From the NCBI RefSeq assembly GCF_001905345.1, contig NZ_LFBV01000001.1, positions 569,321 to 633,320 of the forward strand: 64,000 bases of DNA, given 5' to 3'. Position numbers and translations under genes: made by a program. Every line of letters begins with the position of its first letter. Position 1 is the first letter of the stretch. This DNA is from Streptomyces uncialis. Lineage in GTDB: Bacteria; Actinomycetota; Actinomycetes; Streptomycetales; Streptomycetaceae. A model generated the notes under the pieces. That model was not told where the DNA came from and searched no databases. It saw only the letters and a program-made list of their open reading frames with translations. This document shows positions 10,063-17,790 of this stretch, in pieces.

Positions 10063-10581
10063 ATGCTCACGACCCTCACCACCTCCTACACCGACACCAG
10101 CGCCTCCGACCTCGCCTGGGCACTGGGCCGGGAGCCGCTGCCCGCCCTGGCCACCCTCGATCTCGAACTGTCGGGCACCAAACTCCAGTTGAGACTTCTC
10201 GGCGCCTCCCATCAGGTCCTGCTGGAGGAGGAGCGCGGCATCTGTTCGGAGACCGTCGCCTGTATCCCCGGCAGCAGTACGCCCCTTCCGCTCGGGGTCG
10301 CGGAACGCGTCGGGGACTGGGAGTACGAGTTCGCGGCCCGGGTCGAGACGCTGTCCAGCGGTCAGTTCACCGGCCGGGCGCAAGAACTCATCGCACTCGT
10401 TTCCGACCATCCGAACGGCCTCGCGGGCGTCTTCCCCGGCGACCCGCACGCGTTCACGGCGATGCTGGCCCAGCGGCACGAGGGGCACGTGCACTGGCGC
10501 ACCTGGCACGCCTACCCCCAGGACGGCCAACTCGTCGCCACCCGCACCCGCGTGGGCGTACGGGTGGCCGCCACGCTCTAG
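10063..10581 (+). CDS. DUF2617 family protein
   Basis: 172 residues, soluble, no signal peptide. The sequence matches the actinobacterial DUF2617 family by its N-terminal YTDTSASDLAWALGREPLPALATLDLEL, the LQLRLLGASHQVLL strand and the C-terminal HWRTWHAYPQDGQLVATRTRV. Function is unknown. The ATG is preceded by a GGAG site. It is followed after about 160 bases by the CoxG-like gene in the same direction. No catalytic motif is visible. Confidence 0.87.
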   Translation: MLTTLTTSYTDTSASDLAWALGREPLPALATLDLELSGTKLQLRLLGASHQVLLEEERGICSETVACIPGSSTPLPLGVAERVGDWEYEFAARVETLSSGQFTGRAQELIALVSDHPNGLAGVFPGDPHAFTAMLAQRHEGHVHWRTWHAYPQDGQLVATRTRVGVRVAATL

Positions 10582-10740
10582 GCGTACGGCCCCGGCCGGA
10601 CGGCCGGGTTCCCTCCCCGCGCGGGTACCGGCGGGGGCGCGGGCCGGACCGGCCCCCGTGCGCCCGGCCGGGGCGGCGCGGGCGGGGCCGGAGTCCCCGG
10701 AGGTCTGCGGGGCGGGCCGGGGCGTCGGTACGCTCGTGGC

Positions 10741-12042
10741 ATGAAGCACGAGGTGGTCGTTCCGGTCGGGGTTGAGCCTCTGCGTGAGGCCGTCGCCGAC
10801 ACCGTCGCGGTGACCCGGGCCGTCCCCGGGTTCCAGCAGGACGCGGGGGAGCCACCCGGCACGGGCAGGCTCAAGGTCCGGGCCGGGGGTACCTCCATCA
10901 CGTACCGGGGCACGTTCCGGGTCACCCCGGACCCGGACGGCTTCCGGCTCGACGCCGAGGGCACCGAGGTCCGTGGCACCGGGACCGTCCGGGTCACCGT
11001 GACCGCCCGGCTGGTCCCCGAGGGCACCGGGACCAGCGTGCGGTACGACGCCACCGCCGAGGGTGACGGCCGGGCCGGCGAGCTGACCGCCGAGGCGGTG
11101 GAGGCCGCGGTCACCCGGCTGCTGACCCGCTTCACCGAGGCGCTCGCGGGCACCTCGGGCCACGACACCCCGCACGACGACACCCCGCACGACGATGGCG
11201 ACGACCTCGGCGGCAGCGGACAGGACGGCCCGGATCACGCCGCCGACCTGGCCGGTACCGGACAGGGCGACCCGGCCGACGGCGACGACCCGGCCGACGA
11301 GAACGACCTGGCCGTGCCCGCCGGGGACGACTTCGCCGACGGGGACGTGTCCGACGGCGGCCGCCCCGGGGACCCCGGTCCGGAGTTCGCCGGGGTGGAC
11401 GACAGCGCCGCCGGGATCGACGACCCCGACGCCCTCGACGCCCTCGATGACGAGGACGGCATCGACCCCGCCGAGGCGGAGGCCGCCGACGCGGCCGAGT
11501 CGCTCCGGACGGCCGAAACCGAGGAAGCCGCCGCCCAGGAGGACGAGGACGGCCACGAGGACGGCGACGAGGACCACGCGGGGCCTGGCGCCACGGATGG
11601 GCCGGACACGGACGCCGAGCAGGGCGCACCGGACGCACCGGACACGGACGCCGAGCAGGACGCACCGGACGGGCCTGGCGTACCGGACGGGCCGGTCGTA
11701 CCCGACGGGCCGGACACCGGCGCACGGCCGGAGGAACCCGACGGGCGGGTCGAGGACATCGACGCCGCCCATGACCTCGCGGGTGTCGCGGACGACGTCG
11801 TGGAGGAGGTGGCCAGGCGGGAGGCGCCCGGACCGCCCGCCGAGGCCGCGCACGCGCGCCGGACGATGATCGGCCGCAGCGCCGAAGAGGTCGACCACGC
11901 GCCCCCGCGCGGCCGGTACGCCCCGGTCGCCGTACCGGAGGCGACCGGGCAGGCGGCGACCCTGCGCTGGGCCGCGCCCGCCGCCGCGCTGGTCGTCGCG
12001 ACGGCGATCGTCGTCGGGCGGGCCCTGCGGCGGCGGCAGTGA
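10741..12042 (+). CDS. SRPBCC (CoxG-like) domain protein with acidic linker and C-terminal anchor
   Basis: 433 residues. Residues 1-135 resemble the SRPBCC/CoxG fold: FQQDAGEPPGTGRLKVRAGGTSITYRGTFRVTPD, GTGTVRVTVTARL, GTSVRYDATAEGDGRAGELTAEAVEAAVTRLLTRFTEAL. Residues about 140-350 form a disordered linker rich in Asp, Pro, Gly and Glu with imperfect repeats (PDTDAEQ, PDGP). Near the C-terminus a hydrophobic helix (AAPAAALVVATAIVVGRAL) ends in RRRQ, a tail anchor. CoxG-like proteins bind hydrophobic ligands or membranes; the role here is unknown. The next gene, an aldose epimerase, begins 22 bases downstream, so the two may be co-transcribed. Confidence 0.8.
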   Translation: MKHEVVVPVGVEPLREAVADTVAVTRAVPGFQQDAGEPPGTGRLKVRAGGTSITYRGTFRVTPDPDGFRLDAEGTEVRGTGTVRVTVTARLVPEGTGTSVRYDATAEGDGRAGELTAEAVEAAVTRLLTRFTEALAGTSGHDTPHDDTPHDDGDDLGGSGQDGPDHAADLAGTGQGDPADGDDPADENDLAVPAGDDFADGDVSDGGRPGDPGPEFAGVDDSAAGIDDPDALDALDDEDGIDPAEAEAADAAESLRTAETEEAAAQEDEDGHEDGDEDHAGPGATDGPDTDAEQGAPDAPDTDAEQDAPDGPGVPDGPVVPDGPDTGARPEEPDGRVEDIDAAHDLAGVADDVVEEVARREAPGPPAEAAHARRTMIGRSAEEVDHAPPRGRYAPVAVPEATGQAATLRWAAPAAALVVATAIVVGRALRRRQ

Positions 12043-12064
12043 CCGCTGAACGTAGGGTCGGCAC

Positions 12065-12874
12065 GTGAGCAGCGACGAGATCACACTGACCGCGGGCGAC
12101 GCGGAGGTGACCGTACGGCCGGGCGACGGCGGCCGGATCGGGAGTCTGAAGGTCGGCGGCACCGAACTGCTGCGCCAGGGCGAGCACTTCGGGAGCTTCC
12201 CGATGGTGCCCTGGTGCGGACGGATCCGGGACGGCCGCTTCCGGGACGGCGCGGACGTCCATCAGATGCCGCTGAACGCCGCACCGCACGCCATCCACGG
12301 CACGGCCAGGGACGGGGCCTGGCGCACCGCGCGGCACAGCCGCACGGCGGACCGGGCCGTGATCACGCACGAGCTGACCGACCCGTGGCCGTACCCCGGC
12401 CTGGTCACCCAGGTGGTGGAGCTGGCACCCGGTTCCCTCACGCTCACGCTCGCCGTGGAGACGTACGGCTCGTCGTTCCCGGCCCAGGTGGGCTGGCACC
12501 CCTGGTTCAACCGGCAGCTGGCGCCGGACGCGGAGACGGTACGGATCGACTTCGAGGCGGCGTGGCAGGAGCGGCGGGGCGCCGACCATCTGCCGACGGG
12601 CGAGCGGATCGATCCGCTGCCCGGTCCGTGGGACGACTGCTTCGGCATGCCCGACGGGGTCGACGTGACCCTGACCTGGCCGGGACAGCTCGCCCTGAAC
12701 ATCACGTCCCGTGAGCCGTGGGTCGTCGTGTACGACGAGCAGGAGGCCGCCGTGTGCGTGGAGCCCCAGACGGGTCCCCCGGACGGCCTCAACACCGCGC
12801 CGCGGCTGGTCACCCCCGTATCGCCGCTGGAAGCCACCACCACCTGGACCTGGACCTCCCTCGACCCCGGCTGA
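12065..12874 (+). CDS. Aldose 1-epimerase family protein
   Basis: 269 residues, beta-sandwich mutarotase family. Family-typical segments: VTVRPGDGGRIGSLKVGGTELL at the start, FPMVPWCGRIRDGRF, then APHAIHGTARDGAW with the conserved catalytic His, and VGWHPWFNRQL carrying the second His region. The glutamate base is expected near the C-terminal CVEPQTGPPDGLN. It interconverts anomers of an aldose or sugar phosphate; the substrate is not defined. GTG start. It lies just downstream of the CoxG-like gene and upstream of pyrE in the same orientation. Confidence 0.92.
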   Translation: MSSDEITLTAGDAEVTVRPGDGGRIGSLKVGGTELLRQGEHFGSFPMVPWCGRIRDGRFRDGADVHQMPLNAAPHAIHGTARDGAWRTARHSRTADRAVITHELTDPWPYPGLVTQVVELAPGSLTLTLAVETYGSSFPAQVGWHPWFNRQLAPDAETVRIDFEAAWQERRGADHLPTGERIDPLPGPWDDCFGMPDGVDVTLTWPGQLALNITSREPWVVVYDEQEAAVCVEPQTGPPDGLNTAPRLVTPVSPLEATTTWTWTSLDPG

Positions 12875-12952
12875 CCCCGGGCGGGGCGCGGCACGCGCCC
12901 GGCGCCCACCCGTGGGAACCCGGGGAACCACGGGCCCACCTAAACTCGCCCC

Positions 12953-13501
12953 ATGAGCGACGCACGTACCGACCTGCTCGGGCAGGTCAAGGACAAGGCC
13001 GTGGTGCACGGCAAGGTGACCCTCTCCTCGGGTATCGAGGCCGACTACTACGTCGACCTCCGCCGGATCACCCTGGACGCCGTGGCCGCCCCCCTCGTCG
13101 GCCGGGTGATGCTGGACCTGACCGCCGACCTCGACTTCGACGCGGTCGGCGGGCTGACCCTCGGGGCCGACCCGGTCGCCACCGCGATGCTGCACGCCGC
13201 CGCGGCGGACGGCCGCACGCTCGACGCGTTCGTCGTCCGCAAGGCCGCGAAGGTGCACGGGATGCAGCGCCAGGTCGAGGGCCCCGACATCAAGGGCCGC
13301 CGGGTCCTCGTCGTCGAGGACACCTCCACCACCGGCAGCTCCCCGCTGACCGCCGTGGAAGCGGTCCGTGCGGCCGGTGCCGAGGTCGTCGCCGTCGCCA
13401 CGATCGTGGACCGCGCGACGGGCGCCGCCGAGCGCATCAGCGGGACGGCGGGCGTCCCGTACCGCTTCGCGTTCTCGAAGGACGAGCTCGGGCTCGACTG
13501 A
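12953..13501 (+). CDS. pyrE: Orotate phosphoribosyltransferase
   Basis: 182 residues, type I phosphoribosyltransferase. It converts orotate and PRPP to orotidine 5'-phosphate in pyrimidine synthesis. The PRPP-binding loop is RRVLVVEDTSTTGSSPLTAV (about residues 115-135). VTLSSGIEADYYVDLRRITLD near the N-terminus and VRKAAKVHGMQRQVEGPDIKGR (catalytic loop) are typical. The ATG sits about 80 bases after the aldose epimerase gene. The position between a GalM-type gene and fba is the conserved Streptomyces arrangement. Confidence 0.96.
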   Translation: MSDARTDLLGQVKDKAVVHGKVTLSSGIEADYYVDLRRITLDAVAAPLVGRVMLDLTADLDFDAVGGLTLGADPVATAMLHAAAADGRTLDAFVVRKAAKVHGMQRQVEGPDIKGRRVLVVEDTSTTGSSPLTAVEAVRAAGAEVVAVATIVDRATGAAERISGTAGVPYRFAFSKDELGLD

Positions 13502-13768
13502 GGACAGGCGTGAAGGCGGACGCGCGGGCGGTCGTACGGATGCTCGTAGGGCCGGGTGCGGCCCGGCCGGACGGGTCCGGGCGGCCCGCCGCTCCCGGCA
13601 CCCGGCACGGGAGCACCCGCTCACGTCTGGGAAGATGGCCGGGACGATGACGTCGCCACCCCGTTGCCACTCCCGGCGCACCCCGTGCCCCGGACAGTGA
13701 CCGGGTCCGGATCAGCCAGGTCAGGGTCGGTCAGAACCACACCCCGCGTAATCACGAGGAGCGGACAG

Positions 13769-14791
13769 ATGCCCATCGCAACCCCCGAGGTCTACAACGA
13801 GATGCTCGACCGGGCGAAGGCAGGCAAGTTCGCCTACCCGGCCATCAACGTGACCTCTTCGCAGACCCTGCACGCCGCCCTGCGTGGCTTCGCGGAGGCC
13901 GAGAGCGACGGCATCATCCAGATCTCCACCGGTGGCGCGGAGTTCCTGGGCGGCCAGCACAGCAAGGACATGGTGACGGGCGCCGTGGCCCTCGCCGAGT
14001 TCGCGCACATCGTCGCCGCCAAGTACGACGTCACCGTCGCGCTGCACACCGACCACTGCCCCAAGGACAAGCTGGACACCTACGTCCGGCCGCTCCTGGA
14101 GATCTCCGCCGAGCGGGTCTCCCGCGGTGTGAACCCGCTGTTCCAGTCCCACATGTGGGACGGCTCCGCCGAGACCCTCGCGGACAACCTGGCCATCGGC
14201 CAGGAGCTGCTCGCGAAGGCCGTCGCCGCCAAGATCATCCTTGAGGTCGAGATCACCCCGACCGGCGGCGAGGAGGACGGTGTCACGCACGAGATCAACG
14301 ACGAGCTGTACACCACCGTCGACGACGCGATCCGCACCGCCGAGGCCCTGGGCCTGGGCGACAAGGGCCGCTACCTGCTCGCCGCGTCCTTCGGCAACGT
14401 CCACGGCGTCTACAAGCCGGGCAACGTCGTGCTCCGTCCCGAGCTGCTGAAGGACCTCCAGGAGGGCGTCGGCGCGAAGTACGGCAAGTCCGCCCCGTTC
14501 GACTTCGTCTTCCACGGCGGCTCCGGCTCGACCGCCGAGGAGATCGCCACCGCGCTGGAGAACGGCGTCGTGAAGATGAACCTCGACACCGACACCCAGT
14601 ACGCGTTCACGCGTCCGGTCGCGGCCCACATGTTCACGAACTACGACGGCGTCCTGAAGGTCGACGGCGAGGTCGGCGCCAAGAAGCTGTACGACCCGCG
14701 CACCTGGGGCAAGGCCGCCGAGGCCGGCATGGCCGCCCGGGTCACCGAGGCGTGCGGCAACCTGCGCTCCACCGGCACCCGCATCAAGTAG
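13769..14791 (+). CDS. fba: Class II fructose-1,6-bisphosphate aldolase
   Basis: 340 residues, zinc-dependent aldolase cleaving fructose 1,6-bisphosphate into dihydroxyacetone phosphate and glyceraldehyde 3-phosphate in glycolysis and gluconeogenesis. The VALHTDHCPKDKL segment contains the catalytic Asp and a zinc His; LEVEITPTGGEEDGV, ASFGNVHGVYKPGNV (zinc His) and DFVFHGGSGSTAEEI (phosphate binding) follow. ATG is chosen because GAGGAGCGG lies just upstream and homologues start MPIATPEVYNEML. A strong hairpin follows the stop. The long upstream extension of the frame is rejected. Confidence 0.97.
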   Translation: MPIATPEVYNEMLDRAKAGKFAYPAINVTSSQTLHAALRGFAEAESDGIIQISTGGAEFLGGQHSKDMVTGAVALAEFAHIVAAKYDVTVALHTDHCPKDKLDTYVRPLLEISAERVSRGVNPLFQSHMWDGSAETLADNLAIGQELLAKAVAAKIILEVEITPTGGEEDGVTHEINDELYTTVDDAIRTAEALGLGDKGRYLLAASFGNVHGVYKPGNVVLRPELLKDLQEGVGAKYGKSAPFDFVFHGGSGSTAEEIATALENGVVKMNLDTDTQYAFTRPVAAHMFTNYDGVLKVDGEVGAKKLYDPRTWGKAAEAGMAARVTEACGNLRSTGTRIK

Positions 14792-14841
14792 TCCGCCGAG
14801 CGGTCCGCGCCGCACGAGCGGCACGCGGCACCCGGCACGTA

Positions 14842-14882
14842 CCGAGGCCCGGCTTCCCCTTCCCGGGGCGGCCGGGCCTCGG
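14842..14882 (+). terminator. fba terminator hairpin
   Basis: Perfect 12-bp stem CCGAGGCCCGGC/GCCGGGCCTCGG with a 17-base loop, 50 bp after the fba stop. No T-run, as is usual in Streptomyces. Confidence 0.75.
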
Positions 14883-14932
14883 CGCGTGCGGGCACGTACG
14901 GTCGTGAGGCGCCAGTAGCGGGGCGCACCCGA

Positions 14933-15030
14933 CGCGAGGGCGCCCGTACCGGCGCCGACCGGCGCGCGGGCCCCCGTACCGGCGCCCACCGATGCGAGGG
15001 CGCCCGTACCGGCGCACGGGCCCGGGCGCC
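14933..15030 (+). repeat. Short tandem repeat, GGGCGCCCGTACCGGCGC unit
   Basis: About three imperfect copies of a roughly 33-bp unit (GCGAGGGCGCCCGTACCGGC plus a variable tail) directly before the MalY-type gene. It is GC-rich and probably sits in the leader region; its function is unknown. Confidence 0.7.
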
Positions 15031-15050
15031 CCGTACCGAACGGAGCAGGG

Positions 15051-16211
15051 ATGGCGTACCCGTACGACTTCGACACCGCCGTCGACCGGCGCGGCACCTG
15101 GTCCGTGCAGTGGGACGGGGTCGCGGACCGGTTCCCCGTGCCCGGTCTGCTGCCGTTCACCATCTCCGACATGGACTTCCCCGTCGCCCCGGCCGTCCGG
15201 GACGCGCTGCTGCGCCGGGTCGGCCACGGGGTGTTCGGCTACACGGACTGGCGCAACGACGACTTCCTCGGCGCGGTCACCGACTGGTTCGCCCGCAGAC
15301 ACGGGACCCGGATCGACCCGGGATCGCTGGTGTACGCGCCGTCCGTGCTCTCGCAGGTGTCCCAGCTGCTCCGGATGTGGACCGAGCCCGGGGACGGGGT
15401 GGTCGTGCACACCCCCGTCTACGACGGCTTCCGCAAGGCCGTCGAGGGGCTCGGACGGGAGCTGCGCGGGGTCGGCGTCCGCGACTGGGAGGCGCTGGAG
15501 CGCGAGCTGGCCCGCCCCGGCGCCCGTGTCCTGCTGCTCTGCTCCCCGCACAACCCCACCGGCACGGTGTGGACGGACGCCGAGCTGACCCGGACCGCCG
15601 CGCTCGCGGACCGGTACGGCATCCCCGTCATCAGCGACGAGATCCACGCGGACCTCACCCACGAGGGCCATGTCCACCGGCCGTGGACGCACTACGGGCG
15701 GGGCCGCTGGGCGCTGGTCACCTCCGGTTCCAAGGCGTTCAACTTCCCCGCGCTGACCGGCTCGTACGGGCTGATCGGCGACCCCGCCGACCGGACGGAG
15801 TTCCTGCGCCGGACGGAGAACGGCGAAGGGCTCGCCTCACCCGCAGTCCTGTCGCTCACCGCGCACATCGCCGCGTACCGGGAGTCCGCCGGCTGGCTCG
15901 ACGCGGTCCGCGCGTACACGTACGGCAATCTGCGGCTCGTCGAGGAACGGCTGGGCGCGGAGCTGCCCGGACTGGGGTGGCGGGCGCCGGACGCGGGGTA
16001 CCTCGCCTGGATCGATCTGCGGCCCCTCGGGCTGACCGGCGACGACGCGCTGCAACGGGAGCTGGTCGAACGGGAGCGGGTCGCGGTGATGCCCGGCGGG
16101 ACGTACGGGGCGCCCGGGTTCCTGCGGCTGAACGTGGGCTGCCCCCGGAGCAAGGCGCTGACCGGGACCGACGCGGTCGTCCGGGCGGTGCGCAGGCTCA
16201 CCGGACGGTGA
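15051..16211 (+). CDS. MalY/PatB-type PLP-dependent aminotransferase / cystathionine beta-lyase
   Basis: 386 residues, fold-type I PLP enzyme of the MalY/PatB group, which typically cleaves cystathionine or cysteine to pyruvate, ammonia and a thiol. Motifs: TISDMDFPVAPAVRDAL, GVFGYTDWRNDDF, CSPHNPTGTVWT, ISDEIHADLTHEGH, the PLP lysine at about residue 228 in TSGSKAFNFPAL, and a C-terminal LRLNVGCPRS arginine. It stands alone, downstream of a short tandem repeat; DUF3151 follows. Ordinary aminotransferase activity cannot be excluded, but the SDEIHxDL motif favours the lyase group. Confidence 0.9.
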   Translation: MAYPYDFDTAVDRRGTWSVQWDGVADRFPVPGLLPFTISDMDFPVAPAVRDALLRRVGHGVFGYTDWRNDDFLGAVTDWFARRHGTRIDPGSLVYAPSVLSQVSQLLRMWTEPGDGVVVHTPVYDGFRKAVEGLGRELRGVGVRDWEALERELARPGARVLLLCSPHNPTGTVWTDAELTRTAALADRYGIPVISDEIHADLTHEGHVHRPWTHYGRGRWALVTSGSKAFNFPALTGSYGLIGDPADRTEFLRRTENGEGLASPAVLSLTAHIAAYRESAGWLDAVRAYTYGNLRLVEERLGAELPGLGWRAPDAGYLAWIDLRPLGLTGDDALQRELVERERVAVMPGGTYGAPGFLRLNVGCPRSKALTGTDAVVRAVRRLTGR

Positions 16212-16295
16212 CGGACCGGGGCGCCTCGCCGCCTCCGGGGCCGGGATGACGGCACACCCCCGCATCACACCCGGGCACCTGGGAGACTGGAACCC

Positions 16296-16709
16296 ATGTC
16301 GATTCACGAGAACCTGCTCGGGGGACCGCCCCCGACCCATCTGCCCGACGACCCGGAGCCCCGCGAACTCCTCGCCGCGGGCACCCCGCCCGCCGAGGTC
16401 GCCGGAAAGTACCCCACCTCCTCCCTCGCCTGGGCGCAGCTCGCCGACGAGGCGTACGAGCGGGGCAGCGTCGTGGAGTCGTACGCGTACGCCCGTACGG
16501 GCTACCACCGCGGCCTCGACGCGCTGCGCCGCAGCGGCTGGAAGGGGCACGGTCCGGTGCCCTGGGACCACGAGCCGAACCGCGGCTTCCTGCGGGCCCT
16601 GCACGCCCTCGCGCGCGCCGCCGGGTCGATCGGTGAGCAGGAGGAGCACGCGCGCTGCACGCAGTTCCTGAAGGACTCCTCCCCGGCGGCGGCCCAGACC
16701 CTGGGCTGA
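16296..16709 (+). CDS. DUF3151 domain-containing protein
   Basis: 137 residues, soluble. It matches the actinobacterial DUF3151 family: MSIHENLLGGPPPTHLPDDPEP at the start, then YPTSSLAWAQLADEAYERGSVVESYAYARTGYHRGLDALRRSGWKGHGPVPWDHEPNRGFLRALHALARAA. The helical, TPR-like content suggests a protein-binding role, but function is unknown. The family is widely kept next to fba in actinobacteria, as here. ATG start. Confidence 0.92.
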   Translation: MSIHENLLGGPPPTHLPDDPEPRELLAAGTPPAEVAGKYPTSSLAWAQLADEAYERGSVVESYAYARTGYHRGLDALRRSGWKGHGPVPWDHEPNRGFLRALHALARAAGSIGEQEEHARCTQFLKDSSPAAAQTLG

Positions 16710-16753
16710 GCCGTGTCCGGGTGCCGTCCGGGTGCCGCCGCCACCCGCCCATA

Positions 16754-16773
16754 GTTCGTACATGTGTACGAAC
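16754..16773. promoter_or_regulatory. Perfect 20-bp palindrome upstream of kynA
   Basis: GTTCGTACATGTGTACGAAC: two nine-base arms around a TG centre, 136 bp before the tryptophan dioxygenase start and 45 bp after the DUF3151 stop. A perfect palindrome of this size looks like an operator for a dimeric repressor. No regulator gene is adjacent, so the binding protein is unknown. Confidence 0.7.
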
Positions 16774-16908
16774 CGCCCGTCCGGTGTTCGCGCCGGGCGG
16801 GCCTTGCCGTCCTGCGGACGATCACCGAGGATGCCGGTGGGGACCGGGGCCCCCGTGTCGACAAGGCAGGGGCGGACCGCTACCCGGAGTACATATCGGG
16901 AGACAGCG

Positions 16909-17790
16909 ATGTCCCACGAGACACAGGGAGCCGGCCAGGGCGCCGAGAGCGCCCCGCACCTCGACTTCCAGGGCACCACACCGTACGAGGACTATGTCCG
17001 GGCGGATGTGCTCACCCATCTCCAGCACCCCCTCTCGGACGATCCCGGCGAGATGGTCTTCCTGGTCACGACCCAGGTCATGGAGCTGTGGTTCACGGTG
17101 ATCGTCCATGAGTGGGAGACCGCCGCGCGGGCGCTGCGCGAGGACGACATCCCCGTCGCGGTCGCCGCGCTGAAACGTTCCGTCGCGGAGCTGGAGGCCC
17201 TCAACGCGTCCTGGCGTCCGCTCGCCCGGCTCACCCCCGCCGAGTTCAACTCCTACCGGAGCGCCCTGGGCGACGGCTCCGGCTTCCAGTCGGCGATGTA
17301 CCGGCGCATGGAGTTCCTGCTCGGCGAGAAGTCCGCGTCCATGCTCGTCCCGCACCGCGGCGCGCCCCGGGTCCACGCGGAGCTGGAGAAGGCCCTGCAC
17401 GAACCGAGCCTGTACGACGAGGTGCTGCGGCTGCTCGCCCGCCGCGGCCTGCCCGTCCCGGCCGCCGTCCTGGACCGCGACCTCGCGGCCCGCTACGAGC
17501 CGTCCCCCGAGGTCGAGCGGGTGTGGAGCTCCCTCTACGCGGAGCAGCGGCTCCCCGGAACGTCCCCTTCGGGTGACAGCGCGGCACCCGCGGAACTCCT
17601 GCTGCTCGGGGAGACGTTGACGGATGTGGGAGAGCTGGTCTGGCGCTGGCGCAACGACCATCTGGTCGCCACCCGGCGCGCGATGGGCGCGAAGACGGGC
17701 ACGGGCGGTTCGGCCGGGGTGGCCTGGCTGGAGAAGCGGGCCGCGAAGAGCGTGTTCCCCGAGCTGTGGACGGCGCGGAGCCATGTCTGA
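16909..17790 (+). CDS. kynA: Tryptophan 2,3-dioxygenase
   Basis: 293 residues, all-helical haem enzyme oxidising L-tryptophan to N-formylkynurenine. Family motifs: PYEDYVRADVLTHLQ, FLVTTQVMELWFTVIVHEW, the substrate/haem pocket GDGSGFQSAMYRRMEFLLGEKS, WRWRNDHLVATRRAMGAKTGTGGSAGVAWLEK, and the C-terminal FPELW. GTGGSxG is the family signature. ATG follows a GGGAGA site. The gene overlaps the kynureninase start by eight bases, so the pair is translationally coupled. A perfect palindrome upstream suggests a dedicated repressor. The product feeds tryptophan catabolism to anthranilate and possibly antibiotic precursors. Confidence 0.96.
   Translation: MSHETQGAGQGAESAPHLDFQGTTPYEDYVRADVLTHLQHPLSDDPGEMVFLVTTQVMELWFTVIVHEWETAARALREDDIPVAVAALKRSVAELEALNASWRPLARLTPAEFNSYRSALGDGSGFQSAMYRRMEFLLGEKSASMLVPHRGAPRVHAELEKALHEPSLYDEVLRLLARRGLPVPAAVLDRDLAARYEPSPEVERVWSSLYAEQRLPGTSPSGDSAAPAELLLLGETLTDVGELVWRWRNDHLVATRRAMGAKTGTGGSAGVAWLEKRAAKSVFPELWTARSHV

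Noticed and set aside
13556..13768. Upstream extension of the fba frame
   Set aside because: Homologues begin at MPIATPEVYNEML and a GAGGAG site precedes that ATG; the upstream part is non-coding.
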